Shown: positions 25,695 to 34,314, counted from the stretch's first letter. The stretch: 64,000 nt of DNA from Oscillospiraceae bacterium (GCA_025757685.1 CP107220.1:211501-275500), one strand, 5' to 3'. The notes: generated by a model from the sequence alone, not told the origin. Made by a program: numbers and translations.

Positions 25695-25723
25695 TTGACA
25701 TCCTCGGTTGGTTCGGGTAAAAT
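25695..25723 (+). promoter_or_regulatory. Sigma-A promoter of the ABC exporter operon
   Basis: TTGACA at 25695-25700, 17-base spacer, TAAAAT at 25718-25723. The -35 lies 21 bases from the divergent symporter -35, so the two promoters are back to back. Confidence 0.8.
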
Positions 25724-25843
25724 AAAAGCACAGACGGTTGTTGCCGATCAAAAAGAGAAATCTGTTCCCATTCCGAACACAGTCATCCAGCCCTTGTATA
25801 AGTCTATGCAGGGGCGATTTTGGTTTTTAGGTAAGGAGGAGTT

Positions 25844-27622
25844 ATGCGAGAGAACATAAAGTATATGCTGAAAAACTGGATCGCCTGGGACAAAAAAAGT
25901 CTGCTGTACTTTTTTATTCGTGTGCCGGCACTGGTATTCCAGCCCATTGTTACCGCCTATATACCCAAGGCGATGATCGATTGTATCGAAAAGGGCGTTA
26001 CCACCCGGCAACTGATTTTGGTGGTGGCGCTGCTGAGCCTGCTGCTGACCATTACCATTTGGCTGGATCCGTTTATGAAGGAGCTGATCCTGGGCGGTGC
26101 CCGGATCGTGCGCATGCGCTATGCGGTGGCTGCGTTTGAAAAAAATCTCAGTACCGACTATGCCAATATAGAAAATCTGGAAATGCGCGAGAAGCAAAAG
26201 CGCGCAGAGGTTTTTTATAACGGACGGTATGCAGGCGGTTCAAACTTTATAAGCACGCTGAATTTGTTTTTCGTTGCGGTGGTGGGTGTTGTTGCGTCCG
26301 GCGTACTCATCTACAAGATCAATATTTGGATGATTTTGCTGATTATTGCCACCTGCGGCGCCCAGTTTTGTTTGCAAAGAGCGCTGACGAAGAAACAGCG
26401 GCAAAACTTGGATCAACGCACGGAACCTGCGGCGAAGTTCGATTATTTTTATAAGCTGTGCAAGGATGGCACGGCGGCAAAGGATATTCAGCTTTACAAT
26501 ATGGGCGATTATTTTATTCGGGCGCTTGCCGCCTCCCTTTGCAGGATTGAAAAAATCTATGCCCGGTACACCCACACCTGCGTAGCGTTTAACGGCATTA
26601 CCGCTTTGCTCAGCGCCGTGCGCCAGGCCATTGCCTACATTTACCTTGCGTATTTGACCGGCAAGGGTGCGCTCAGTGTGTCCGATTTTATCTTCTATTT
26701 CGGCATCATTACCGGCTTTTCCAACTGGGTGCTCCATTTGGGCTTTGCGGTCAATCAGATTGAGATGTGCTGCAAGGAGTGCCAGGCATACAGGGAGTAT
26801 ATTGCGTTTGCGGATCATGCAGAGGAGGGGGAGCGGCTGACCTCCAAATCCGTTGATCGGGTGGTGTTTGAGCATGTGTCCTTTCAGTACCCCTCTGCCG
26901 ATGCACCTACGCTGAAGCATATTGACCTTACATTCAAAAATGGCGAAAAGATTGCCATTGTGGGGGAGAACGGCGCAGGCAAAACCACGCTGATCAAGCT
27001 ACTGTGCGGCCTGTATGCGCCCACCGGCGGTCGCATCCTGTTAAACGGCAAAGATACTGCCACCATTGCAAAGAGCAGCTATTTCGATTTGTTTTCAGCC
27101 ATTTTTCAGGACTATTATTTCTTGCCCATGACCATTCAGCAAAACATAACGGCAAGCCTTGACTATGATCGGGAAAAATTTGACCTGGCGCTGCAGAAAG
27201 CCGAAATGTATGACAAGGTGTATGCCTTGCCAAAGGGCGCAGATACGCTGATGGACAGGAATGTGTATAAGGATGCGGTGGATTTTTCCGGCGGTGAAAA
27301 GCAAAAGCTGCTGCTTGCCAAGGCTATGTACAAGGACGCGCCGATTTTGATTTTGGACGAGCCAACGGCGGCGCTGGATCCGATTGCCGAAAATCAGCTG
27401 TACTTAAAATACAGTGAGCTGACCGATGGCAAACTCTCTTTCTTTATTTCCCACCGGCTGTCTTCCACCCGTTTTTGCGACCGGATTTTGTTTGTGTCCG
27501 GCGGCCAAATCACCGAGATGGGCACCCACGAGGAGCTAATGGCCAAAAAGGGCGCATATTACAAAATGTTTCAGGTGCAAAGCTACTATTACAGAGAACA
27601 GGGGGTGGCTGTGCATGCGTAA
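25844..27622 (+). CDS. ABC exporter half-transporter, permease-ATPase fusion, subunit 1
   Basis: 592 residues. An N-terminal membrane domain with about six helices (residues 20-310) is followed by an ATPase domain: Walker A GENGAGKTT near 372, signature FSGGEKQK near 484, Walker B LILDEPTAALDP near 505, and the H-loop in FISHRLSSTRFC. No C39 peptidase domain is present. It overlaps the next gene by eight bases; the two should form a heterodimeric exporter. Possible cargoes are peptides, lipids or drugs. A putative leader-bearing peptide gene lies just beyond the operon on the other strand. Confidence 0.9.
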   Translation: MRENIKYMLKNWIAWDKKSLLYFFIRVPALVFQPIVTAYIPKAMIDCIEKGVTTRQLILVVALLSLLLTITIWLDPFMKELILGGARIVRMRYAVAAFEKNLSTDYANIENLEMREKQKRAEVFYNGRYAGGSNFISTLNLFFVAVVGVVASGVLIYKINIWMILLIIATCGAQFCLQRALTKKQRQNLDQRTEPAAKFDYFYKLCKDGTAAKDIQLYNMGDYFIRALAASLCRIEKIYARYTHTCVAFNGITALLSAVRQAIAYIYLAYLTGKGALSVSDFIFYFGIITGFSNWVLHLGFAVNQIEMCCKECQAYREYIAFADHAEEGERLTSKSVDRVVFEHVSFQYPSADAPTLKHIDLTFKNGEKIAIVGENGAGKTTLIKLLCGLYAPTGGRILLNGKDTATIAKSSYFDLFSAIFQDYYFLPMTIQQNITASLDYDREKFDLALQKAEMYDKVYALPKGADTLMDRNVYKDAVDFSGGEKQKLLLAKAMYKDAPILILDEPTAALDPIAENQLYLKYSELTDGKLSFFISHRLSSTRFCDRILFVSGGQITEMGTHEELMAKKGAYYKMFQVQSYYYREQGVAVHA

Positions 27623-29432
27623 CTTTAAGATGATAGGTAAGATGTATCGGGAGATTGCCGGCCTGGACAAAGGTATTCTGCCTGTGGATTTCTTCTGCGC
27701 GATTTTGACCGGCGCCAAGCCCTTTGTGAACATTTGGTTCACTGCCAAGATCATCGGTATGATGACCGCCGGTGCGGACTTTAAGGGGCTTTTGGCCTAT
27801 ATTCTTGCGGCTGTGGCGCTTAATTTTGTGCTGGATTACACAGGCGGTTTTTTATCTGACCTATACGATGTTAAATCCGACCTGCTGTTTAGCAGAGAAA
27901 ATTTCAAAATGGCGGAAAAGCTGTTTCATATGGATTATGAAAAGCTGGAGGACAACACATTCAGAAAGACGATCCATAAGCACGAGGAGGCGGGCGCCAG
28001 CCGGTGGGCGCGGTTTTCGTACTTTATGTGGACCAGCCAGGTGTTTGTTAAGGGCGTGTTTACGGTGGCGGTGTCTGTGGTGATGATCCTGCCGCTTTTG
28101 AAAATCGGTTTTACCAAAACCGGCAATTCATTTTTTGAAAGACCTGTCTTTCTGATCCTGCTGATTGTCACTCTGATTGTTATGGCGGCGGTTATGGCGT
28201 TGATTGCCGTGCGGATGAACAAGTCGTACCTGGCTGCAAACGAGGCGTATGCCACGCTGGATCGTCTGTTCTATTCGCTCATTGACCTGTTTGCCGATTA
28301 TAAAACCGGTAAGGAGATACGCCTATACAAAGAGCAGCACTTGATCGGCAAGATCGCAACGGAAAAGATTCTTACTGACGGCGAAAAAACGCTGAAGCAA
28401 ATTTCCATGCGCACCGCAAAAACCAGCTCCATCGTTGCGGTGATGGGTGCCTTTGTTGCGTTTGGCGTGTATGTTTTTATCGGGGTCAAGGGCAATTTGG
28501 GGCTGTTTGACATTGGTGCGCTGGTGATGTACTGCGGCGCTTTTATGCAGATCGTAAACGGTGTTATGCTCATCGCTAACACGCTGGGCAAGCTGGCGGA
28601 GATCTTGCCGCTGGCTCGGGTTTATTTTGAGATTATGGAGTGCACAGACAGCAAGCAATACGGTACCCGGACCCTGGACGGTGACCGATTTGAGATCGAG
28701 TTCAAAAATGTGTCGTTCAAATATCCGGGCGCAAATCAATATGCCCTGGAGAATGTGAGCATTAAAATTGAGAACGGCAGCCATCTGGCCGTGGTGGGCA
28801 GGAACGGCAGCGGCAAAACCACCTTTATCAAGCTGATGTGCCGCTTGTATGATGTGACCGACGGCGAAATTCTCATCAACGGCGAAAACATTCAGGCATA
28901 CACCAAGGAGAGTATTACCGCACTGTATTCCGTAGTGTTCCAGGATTTCAAAATCTTCTCTGTGCCGCTGAGAGATACGGTTTGTGCCGGTTCCGCTTTT
29001 GACCGGGACAAGCTGTATACCTGCCTGGAAAATGCCAATATTAAGGAGAGAGTGGAATGCCTGCCCCATCAGGAAAACACTTATCTTTATAAGGATTTGA
29101 ACAAGGGCGGCGTAGAGATCTCCGGCGGCGAGGCGCAAAAGCTGGCCCTTGCCAGAGCGCTCTATAAGGACGCGCCGGTGGTGGTGCTGGACGAACCTAC
29201 GGCGGCGTTGGATCCGATTGCGGAGAACGAAATTTACAGCCGCTTCAATTCCTTTGTGCAAAGCAAAACGGCCATTTACATTTCGCATCGGCTGTCCAGC
29301 TGCGTCTTTTGCGATACCATCGCCGTGTTTGATCACGCAAGGCTGGTGGAAAGTGGCACGCACACAGCGCTTTTGGCTGCCGACGGCCAATATGCAGCGC
29401 TTTGGAACGCGCAGGCAAAGTATTATGTGTAG
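27615..29432 (+). CDS. ABC exporter half-transporter, permease-ATPase fusion, subunit 2
   Basis: 605 residues with the same plan as subunit 1. It has about six helices in residues 20-320, then Walker A GRNGSGKTT near 396, signature ISGGEAQK near 504, Walker B VVLDEPTAALDP near 525, and the switch histidine in YISHRLSSC. Both subunits keep the catalytic glutamate after Walker B, so neither ATP site is obviously dead. Translation is coupled to subunit 1 by the eight-base overlap. The substrate cannot be read from the sequence. Confidence 0.9.
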   Translation: MRNFKMIGKMYREIAGLDKGILPVDFFCAILTGAKPFVNIWFTAKIIGMMTAGADFKGLLAYILAAVALNFVLDYTGGFLSDLYDVKSDLLFSRENFKMAEKLFHMDYEKLEDNTFRKTIHKHEEAGASRWARFSYFMWTSQVFVKGVFTVAVSVVMILPLLKIGFTKTGNSFFERPVFLILLIVTLIVMAAVMALIAVRMNKSYLAANEAYATLDRLFYSLIDLFADYKTGKEIRLYKEQHLIGKIATEKILTDGEKTLKQISMRTAKTSSIVAVMGAFVAFGVYVFIGVKGNLGLFDIGALVMYCGAFMQIVNGVMLIANTLGKLAEILPLARVYFEIMECTDSKQYGTRTLDGDRFEIEFKNVSFKYPGANQYALENVSIKIENGSHLAVVGRNGSGKTTFIKLMCRLYDVTDGEILINGENIQAYTKESITALYSVVFQDFKIFSVPLRDTVCAGSAFDRDKLYTCLENANIKERVECLPHQENTYLYKDLNKGGVEISGGEAQKLALARALYKDAPVVVLDEPTAALDPIAENEIYSRFNSFVQSKTAIYISHRLSSCVFCDTIAVFDHARLVESGTHTALLAADGQYAALWNAQAKYYV

Positions 29433-29490
29433 CCTGCAGCAGCACAACAATGCCGCTCTCGGCGAAAACGAAAAAATGAAGGAAAAAGCA

Positions 29491-29526
29491 AAAAAGCAGA
29501 CATCCGTGTGGATGTCTGCTTTTTTC
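29491..29526. terminator. Bidirectional terminator between ABC operon and peptide gene
   Basis: 15-bp stem AAAAAGCAGACATCC/GGATGTCTGCTTTTT with a GTGT loop; T-runs on both strands. Confidence 0.93.
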
Positions 29527-29553
29527 TTGCAAAATGCGGCAGCGGTTTTGTCT

Positions 29554-29682
29554 TTAAAGATCCGGCAATTCGATCGGGTCTCTTTTGCCGTCATCCCCGC
29601 CGGTGCCACCGGATGTTGTGATGACATCTTCAAGGTGAAAAGCATTCAATTCTGTTTGCGGCTTGAGATATTTTTCCTTCAT
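29554..29682 (-). CDS. 42-residue peptide of the DVITTSGG family (possible leader-type precursor)
   Basis: Starts at the ATG at 29682, seven bases after AAAGGAGG. The product begins MKEKYLKPQTEL, contains LEDVITTSGG at 17-26, and ends with an acidic Gly/Asp/Pro tail (TGGDDGKRDPIELPDL). The peptide encoded at 34955-35074 shares MKEKY(L/I)KP at the start and DVITTSGG in the middle, with a different tail. A conserved N-terminal part, a Gly-Gly and a variable tail are the look of a peptide cut after a double glycine, but no C39 peptidase or modification enzyme is adjacent. The ABC exporter operon is convergent with it. The function is unknown. Confidence 0.7.
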   Translation of the reverse strand: MKEKYLKPQTELNAFHLEDVITTSGGTGGDDGKRDPIELPDL

Positions 29683-29730
29683 ATCCGTTCCTCCTTTCGC
29701 TTTGCAATTGCGTATATCTATCTTAAATTC

Positions 29731-29759
29731 AGTATAGCAGAATTGCAAAAGGAAAACAA
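29731..29759 (-). promoter_or_regulatory. Promoter of the DVITTSGG peptide gene
   Basis: On the minus strand TTGTTT (29759-29754), 17-base spacer, TGC-extended TATACT (29736-29731). It places the start about 40 bases before the ATG. Confidence 0.65.
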
Positions 29760-29912
29760 GATCGCTACGCAAGTAATATTCAAAATATGCTTATAAAAAG
29801 GCTTTCTTCTGCAGAGGATTTGTTGACATCCGTCCAAAAATGTGATTTGATATACACAGAGCGCTTTTGTATTGTAAAGACAGTCGGGGCGCGCACAAAA
29901 CAGTGTCAGATT

Positions 29913-29929
29913 GCAAAATGACATTTTGC
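29913..29929. promoter_or_regulatory. Perfect inverted repeat upstream of the alpha/beta hydrolase gene
   Basis: GCAAAATG-A-CATTTTGC, about 40 bases before the ATG at 29967. A plausible promoter upstream is TTGATA (29847-29852), 17 bases, TATTGT (29870-29875), so the palindrome would lie in the leader or act as a downstream operator. Confidence 0.4.
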
Positions 29930-29966
29930 GACCATGTTATGCTTTTGACGGCAGGAGGAGATTTTT

Positions 29967-30938
29967 ATGAATAGAAAGAATGTAGGTATAGCTTTTGGCG
30001 CACTTTGTGGGCTGGCAGCTTTAACTGCAACGGCAGCGGAAATATTCTATGATATCTCAATCAACACGAAATCACCTATCCATATGAGCAAACTCAACAA
30101 CTTGGTTCAAAAAGCCACGAATACTGACGGCAATGAAGAGGAAGCAAGTGCAAAATACAGCGGTATGACAGGCACGCCGGAAATCAAAGAATGGTATGCG
30201 ACACACGGCGAGGATGTGTATATTCTGTCTGATTCGCTGCGCCTGCACGGAAAACGGTTCAAAAATACCGGCACAAAATATGTTCTTGTATGCCACGGCT
30301 ACACAAGCAAGGCCAAGCATATGGCCGGATTTGTTCATAAATTTTATACGCTTGGTTATAATGTTTTGGCAGTAGATGCAAGAGCCCACGGCGACAGCGA
30401 GGGAACAAAAATCGGTATGGGCTGGCCGGAGCGTATGGATATTATAAAGTGGATAAACCGGATCCTTTCATGGGAGCCGAATGCCCGGATCGTTCTGCAC
30501 GGTGTATCCATGGGGGCGGCAACGGTTTTGATGGCGTCAGGTGAAGATTTACCCGGAAATGTGAAGGCTGTTATTGCAGATTGCGGCTACACGTCGGAAT
30601 GGGATGAGTTCCAACGGGAGGCGGATACCCTGCATATTCCGTGGTTCCCTGTGCTCAACGCCACATCGGTGTTGTCCAAGGTGCGTGACGGGTATGATTT
30701 TAAGCAGGCCAGCGCCCTTGCGCAGGTGAAAAAGAGCCGCATACCAACGCTGTTTATTCACGGCTCGTCGGATGAGCTTGTGCCGTACAGTATGCTGGGC
30801 GAATTGTATGCGGCTGCAGCCTGCGAAAAAGAGAAACTTACCGTAGAAGGCGCAGGCCATGCGCTCTCGTCTTCTGTTGCGCCCACGCTGTATTGGCGTA
30901 CAGTCGAGGATTTTATCGCAAAGTATTTAGATAGGTAA
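29967..30938 (+). CDS. Alpha/beta hydrolase with N-terminal membrane anchor
   Basis: 323 residues. A hydrophobic N-terminus (VGIAFGALCGLAALTATAA) is a signal anchor, so the enzyme probably faces outside the cell. The hydrolase core shows CHGYTSKAKHM (oxyanion region), DARAHGDSEG near 138, the nucleophile elbow HGVSMGAATV near 175, the acid in HGSSDELVPY near 262, and the histidine in GAGHAL near 290. A homologue with the same order of features is encoded at 52978-53937. Substrates of this family are esters or peptides and cannot be assigned. AGGAGG precedes the ATG. Confidence 0.85.
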   Translation: MNRKNVGIAFGALCGLAALTATAAEIFYDISINTKSPIHMSKLNNLVQKATNTDGNEEEASAKYSGMTGTPEIKEWYATHGEDVYILSDSLRLHGKRFKNTGTKYVLVCHGYTSKAKHMAGFVHKFYTLGYNVLAVDARAHGDSEGTKIGMGWPERMDIIKWINRILSWEPNARIVLHGVSMGAATVLMASGEDLPGNVKAVIADCGYTSEWDEFQREADTLHIPWFPVLNATSVLSKVRDGYDFKQASALAQVKKSRIPTLFIHGSSDELVPYSMLGELYAAAACEKEKLTVEGAGHALSSSVAPTLYWRTVEDFIAKYLDR

Positions 30939-30976
30939 GCAAAATTTATTTGCCATTTATGCGGAAATATGTAAAT

Positions 30977-31057
30977 ATAAACGCCTGGGAGAAGCGGTTC
31001 ATTATGGAGGGTGCGCCGGAGCTTGGCGCTAGGATCGTCTCCGATTTGGCAGGTGAA
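30977..31057 (+). pseudogene. Fragment of an SCP2-like gene (C-terminal coding end)
   Basis: Reads FIMEGAPELGARIVSDLAG in one frame, matching LIMEGAPEFGAMIGEYMM near the C-terminus of the protein at 9032-9826. Over about 40 bases the DNA is roughly 80 percent identical by eye. No start or upstream domain is present. It runs directly into a surface-protein fragment in another frame. Confidence 0.6.
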
Positions 31058-31508
31058 GGATCGCACAGGCAGAGCCTTAAAGGGCGGTGTGGACTACAAT
31101 GTGTCTTATCCCAAGGGCATGAAAAATGTGGGCAAATACACGGTTAAGGTTACTTTTAAGGAGAATTACAGCGGCAGCAAGTCCATGACTTATAGCATTA
31201 ACCCCAAGGGTACCAGCGTATCTAAGGTTACTGCCGCTAAGAAAGGCTTTAAGGTCACTTGGAAAAAGCAGAAAACCCAGACCACAGGCTATCAAGTGCA
31301 GTACAGCATAGACAAGAACTTTAAGAAAAACAACAAGACCGTTACCATCAGCAAGAACAGCACCACCTCTAAGAGTGTGGGCAAGCTGAAGGCTAAGAAA
31401 AAGTATTATGTTCGTGTACGCACTTACAAAACCGTCAAATTCGGCGGCAAGAGTGTGAAACTGTATTCCGGTTGGAGCAAGGCCAAGAGCGTGACCACTA
31501 AGAAATAA
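31053..31508 (+). pseudogene. C-terminal remnant of a surface protein (Ig-like plus Fn3-like domain)
   Basis: The readable part is about 150 residues. It starts in mid-domain with VKDRTGRALKGGVDYNVSYP...VGKYTVKVTF, a bacterial Ig-like repeat. A fibronectin III-like domain follows (VSKVTAAKKGFKVTWKKQK...YYVRVRTYKTV), ending SKAKSVTTKK. Such domains normally end long secreted cell-wall proteins. There is no signal peptide, no ribosome binding site and no plausible start, and the junction with the SCP2-like scrap lies at the point where the domain is cut. It therefore looks like the 3' end of a gene left by a deletion or rearrangement. Confidence 0.7.
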
Positions 31509-31514
31509 TGAAAC

Positions 31515-31555
31515 AAGCAGGCGGTTGTTACCGCCTGCTTTCCTTATTTTATTTT
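31515..31555 (+). terminator. Terminator after the surface-protein remnant
   Basis: Perfect 11-bp stem AAGCAGGCGGT/ACCGCCTGCTT with a TGTT loop, then TCCTTATTTTATTTT. Confidence 0.88.
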
Positions 31556-31574
31556 GCAATCAGCGTTTTATTTT

Positions 31575-32660
31575 TTAAGACAATGCTGACTCAATGAATG
31601 CAACGATTCTATTATATTTAGAATTTTCTATTTTATAATAAACAGGATTTCCTTTATGACAGATATCAAAATAAAAATAATTTTTTGTTAGTGTAATATC
31701 CAAAGAATTTTTATCGAGATTTAATTTCTGACCATCTGCAAAAATGAGTCTCAATTTATATTCTCCATCCTCAGACATAAGTGATTTTTCACTTTCTAAT
31801 CCCTTATCATAATCACTTAAATAACTGCTAATATCATCAATTTTATTTTCATTACATCCTTTAATGGTGTTTACTATCGAAGTAATTACTTCCTTGTCTG
31901 TTATAGTGCCTTTTAGTAAAGGGCGAATGTCCCGATCCGTAATATTTTCTTCTTCCGGCAATTCAATCGTATAATCATAGAATTCATCTTGCCAAATCTC
32001 AATACCGATAATTTCATTATCGCCTTTTGCTGTGTATAAATTTAATAAATCTTCGATCGTATAGTCGGTAGTTAAACCATTCAAGTAGAATATATAATAT
32101 TCATTATTGGTCTGAACTATAATTAAATGATCACTTTTGGCATATTTATAAACCAACGCTTTATAAAATTTATTGTTTTCAGCTTCTTCAACAGTCATTG
32201 GTACATAATTTGACAAGTCATTCGTAAGATTAAAATAATCAAGCGTACATACTAAATCGCCTATTTCTGATTGCTTTAATGCAATAGTATTATTCTTATC
32301 CGCTTTCGCATCTCCAAAATAATACTGCGAATAAATCTTGTTATCAATAATAATTTTTTGCGGATATTTAGTGTCTTCAATTTTAATTTTTATCGTCCTA
32401 TTATCAGTAGAAAAGCCCTTATTATTTGTTGATGAATTATGCGTAGTTTCAAAAGCATCAGAAGAATTATGATTTAAATATTTAACTGTTGATATTGAGG
32501 TGACAAGTATCATAAAACAAGCAGCAAATGATAAAGAAGCAACTTTCTTTTTTCTTTGAATTTGATTATGTTTTGAAATTTCTGATTTAACACCCGCTAA
32601 TGTTTTTTTATACAAATCATCCGGTAATTTTAATTGATTATTATATTCGGTATAATTCAT
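31575..32660 (-). CDS. Putative membrane anti-sigma factor partner of the ECF sigma gene
   Basis: 361 residues, AT-rich coding. A short cytosolic N-terminus (about 1-40, with KLPDDLYKKTLAGVKSEIS) precedes one membrane segment (VASLSFAACFMILVTSIST, about 41-62) and a long extracytoplasmic domain rich in Asn, Asp and Tyr that I do not recognise. Size, topology and position directly downstream of an ECF sigma gene (six bases between them) are those of anti-sigma factors, the outer part sensing the signal. No zinc anti-sigma motif is visible, so the assignment is by context. Confidence 0.65.
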   Translation of the reverse strand: MNYTEYNNQLKLPDDLYKKTLAGVKSEISKHNQIQRKKKVASLSFAACFMILVTSISTVKYLNHNSSDAFETTHNSSTNNKGFSTDNRTIKIKIEDTKYPQKIIIDNKIYSQYYFGDAKADKNNTIALKQSEIGDLVCTLDYFNLTNDLSNYVPMTVEEAENNKFYKALVYKYAKSDHLIIVQTNNEYYIFYLNGLTTDYTIEDLLNLYTAKGDNEIIGIEIWQDEFYDYTIELPEEENITDRDIRPLLKGTITDKEVITSIVNTIKGCNENKIDDISSYLSDYDKGLESEKSLMSEDGEYKLRLIFADGQKLNLDKNSLDITLTKNYFYFDICHKGNPVYYKIENSKYNRIVAFIESALS

Positions 32661-32666
32661 AATATA

Positions 32667-33161
32667 CTACTCCTTTTCAAGATAGGTTTTCATTTTGCTT
32701 TTCGCTCGTAACAAATGAGACTTTACGGTATTCTCATTGCTTTTCATTATTTTTGCTATATTTTTTATTGGAATTTGTTCATAATAGAACAGATAAATTA
32801 CAAGTCTTTGATTTGCGGTTAATCTTATCATAGCTTCTTCTAAATCTAAATGATTCGTTGTTTCTTTTTCAAACTTATTATCCACAATTTTAATTGTATC
32901 ATCTAATTCCAAATTTTGACGTGATTTTGAACGAAGAACATTTTTACTCAAATTTGCTGTTACTGTAAGAATCCAAGCTTTTTCATGATCGTCATCGTTG
33001 AATGTTTTATTAGCGATAAAATATTTAATAAATACCTCCTGAACAATATCCTCAGCATCATCTTTATTCAAAAGAAAATTGTATGCTGTTCTAAAAACGA
33101 TACCGGCATACTTTTGATATAAATCATCAAAACGCTGATTGTCGAATTCAATTATGGACAT
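32667..33161 (-). CDS. ECF-type RNA polymerase sigma factor
   Basis: 164 residues from the ATG at 33161. It is preceded by AGGAGGTGAT, a perfect anti-16S match seven bases away; upstream in-frame GTG/ATG codons overlap that site and are less likely. Region 2 reads FDDLYQKYAGIVFRTAYNFL...DAEDIVQEVFIKYF. Region 4 has TANQRLVIYLFYYEQIPIKNIAKIMKSNENTVKSHLLRAKSKM, a helix-turn-helix; this is quoted only to mark the family. It is cotranscribed with the membrane protein downstream. ECF factors usually activate their own promoter; a paired element upstream (33182-33259) may be that site. Confidence 0.9.
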   Translation of the reverse strand: MSIIEFDNQRFDDLYQKYAGIVFRTAYNFLLNKDDAEDIVQEVFIKYFIANKTFNDDDHEKAWILTVTANLSKNVLRSKSRQNLELDDTIKIVDNKFEKETTNHLDLEEAMIRLTANQRLVIYLFYYEQIPIKNIAKIMKSNENTVKSHLLRAKSKMKTYLEKE

Positions 33162-33181
33162 ATAATTCATCACCTCCTATA

Positions 33182-33259
33182 AATGAAACACATATTGACT
33201 AAAAAAAGTTGCAAAATTTTTTATATGTATACTGCAATTTTTTAGTATGGTTATGTGTT
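33182..33259. promoter_or_regulatory. Long imperfect inverted repeat upstream of the sigma gene
   Basis: Arms of about 29 bases (33182-33211 and 33230-33259) read toward each other. Each contains AAACACATA, ACTAAAAAA and TTGCA. Read outward, each arm is TGCAA...TTTTTTAG...TATGTGTTT. This could be two opposed copies of one ECF-type promoter, an operator pair, or a hairpin in the sigma mRNA leader. Confidence 0.5.
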
Positions 33260-33362
33260 TACATTATAAACGCAATTCATTACAAAATAGTTATATGAAA
33301 TTTGAAGTAATGCAAATGAAAACTATTAAAATTATATTAACTTGACCTAATATGAATTGCAA

Positions 33363-33468
33363 GTAAAAAGCGATCTGATTATTACAGATCGCTTTGGCTT
33401 TTTGATGGATAAACAATATAAAAGGCAGAAAATAAGAAAGGCACCGTGAAAAATCACGGTGCCAAAAG
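33363..33468 (-). terminator. Two tandem terminator hairpins downstream of the 66-residue protein gene
   Basis: Read on the minus strand, GGCACCGTGA/TCACGGTGCC (33463-33440) is followed by TTTCTTATTTT. Further on, AAAGCGATCTG/CAGATCGCTTT (33395-33367) is followed by TTTACTTG. The 26-base repeat at 33399-33424 lies between them. Confidence 0.75.
33399..33424. repeat. 26-base dispersed repeat, copy 1
   Basis: TTTTTGATGGATAAACAATA plus TAAAAG; identical copies at 45889-45914 and 47715-47740. Confidence 0.85.
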
Positions 33469-33500
33469 AACTGATATTCTTTTTAGTGTAAGACTATGAA

Positions 33501-33701
33501 TTAATCATCACACCAACCATAACAAAACCATTCTAAATCAGCGACATTGTCAATATAGTCTTTGTTGTGCTTTTTAGACTTTGCTATATTTGCCTGATTT
33601 GCTTTGTAGGCTTTGTTGTTTGGATTGTGTTGGTTAGCATAATCATCCAACTGCTTTTGTGTATGCGTTTTCGATGATACACCTTTTTTCTTATTTGCCA
33701 T
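33501..33701 (-). CDS. Small basic hypothetical protein
   Basis: 66 residues from the ATG at 33701, with AAAGGAG upstream. It begins MANKKKGVSSKTHTQKQLDD, continues with an Asn/Lys/Ala-rich middle (YANQHNPNNKAYKANQANI), and ends with an acidic aromatic tail (DLEWFCYGWCDD). The basic, Asn-rich first half recalls small proteins common on Clostridial genomes and mobile elements. I know no function. It is probably soluble. Confidence 0.65.
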   Translation of the reverse strand: MANKKKGVSSKTHTQKQLDDYANQHNPNNKAYKANQANIAKSKKHNKDYIDNVADLEWFCYGWCDD

Positions 33702-33866
33702 AGTCTGCTCCTTTCTCCGTAGAACGAAGTGAAAACACACAACATAATAATGCATTAGAATAACCGCTCACCGAGGAGCTTTTTTAAGTCCTTTGGGGTA
33801 ATTAATACGAACAATAAATAATAAATACCATTCAATGCAACTATTACTATCTACGGTTGTCGGAGT

Positions 33867-33907
33867 AATTATCAAAAAAGTATGTTCGCTGATTTTTTGA
33901 TAATTAA
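33867..33907. repeat. 41-base palindromic element, copy 1
   Basis: 14-bp arms TAATTATCAAAAAA/TTTTTTGATAATTA around a 13-base centre. The second copy at 45774-45814 keeps the stem through paired changes, and similarity extends about 50 bases downstream (CAATATATCACA and ATCATAAA). Confidence 0.75.
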
Positions 33908-34012
33908 CATATTCAATATATCACAAAATTCTAAAAATATCAATATCATAAACACAAGCAAAAATAGGGGAAATAAATAAAAAAAGAGCTGAATTTTCAG
34001 CTCTTTTTTTGT

Positions 34013-34106
34013 GGCAGAGGTGTAAGAACCTGAACGCAAGCGTTCAGAACCTTGTTACTCGCTTTGCTCGTAATAACGATTCGAACCTTAAATGACGGAG
34101 TCAGAG
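34013..34106 (-). pseudogene. Broken tRNA-Gln copy
   Basis: Read on minus, a block identical over 29 bases to the anticodon-to-T-arm part of the intact tRNA-Gln (34106-34078, including CTCTGACTCCGTCATTTAAGG) is followed by about 50 foreign bases and then the acceptor end TACACCTCTGCCA (3' end 34013). The 5' half is missing. A terminator hairpin AAAAAAGAGCTGA/TTCAGCTCTTTTTT (33981-34011) follows, as at a real tRNA gene. It marks the left edge of the accessory island. Confidence 0.75.
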
Positions 34107-34160
34107 GCTCGCAATCTTTTTTCAAAACTGCCTATTTAAGCCATTTTTCAGACTTTGCGT

Positions 34161-34314
34161 CTCTCAAAAATCTCTCAGGATTTTATTTTTGCTCAGCACG
34201 GCAAATTCGTATGAGGAATTGCGAACCTTACACTGAGGTGTCGAAAGAAGTTCTAAATCCACATTATCTTTTACAGTAGGGTAGTGCACCGTTTGGTGAC
34301 GAAGAATATAAAAG
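34161..34314. repeat. About 155-base dispersed repeat R2, copy 1
   Basis: Shared with 40560-40713 at high identity by eye (from CTCTCAAAAATCTCTC to GACGAAGAATATAAAAG). Part of it recurs at 43479-43535 (GCGAACCTTACACTGAGGTG). It carries no convincing gene. Confidence 0.8.

Noticed and set aside
25844..29432. Bacteriocin-type peptidase-containing exporter
   Set aside because: Both ABC proteins begin directly with membrane helices; no C39 Cys/His peptidase domain is present.
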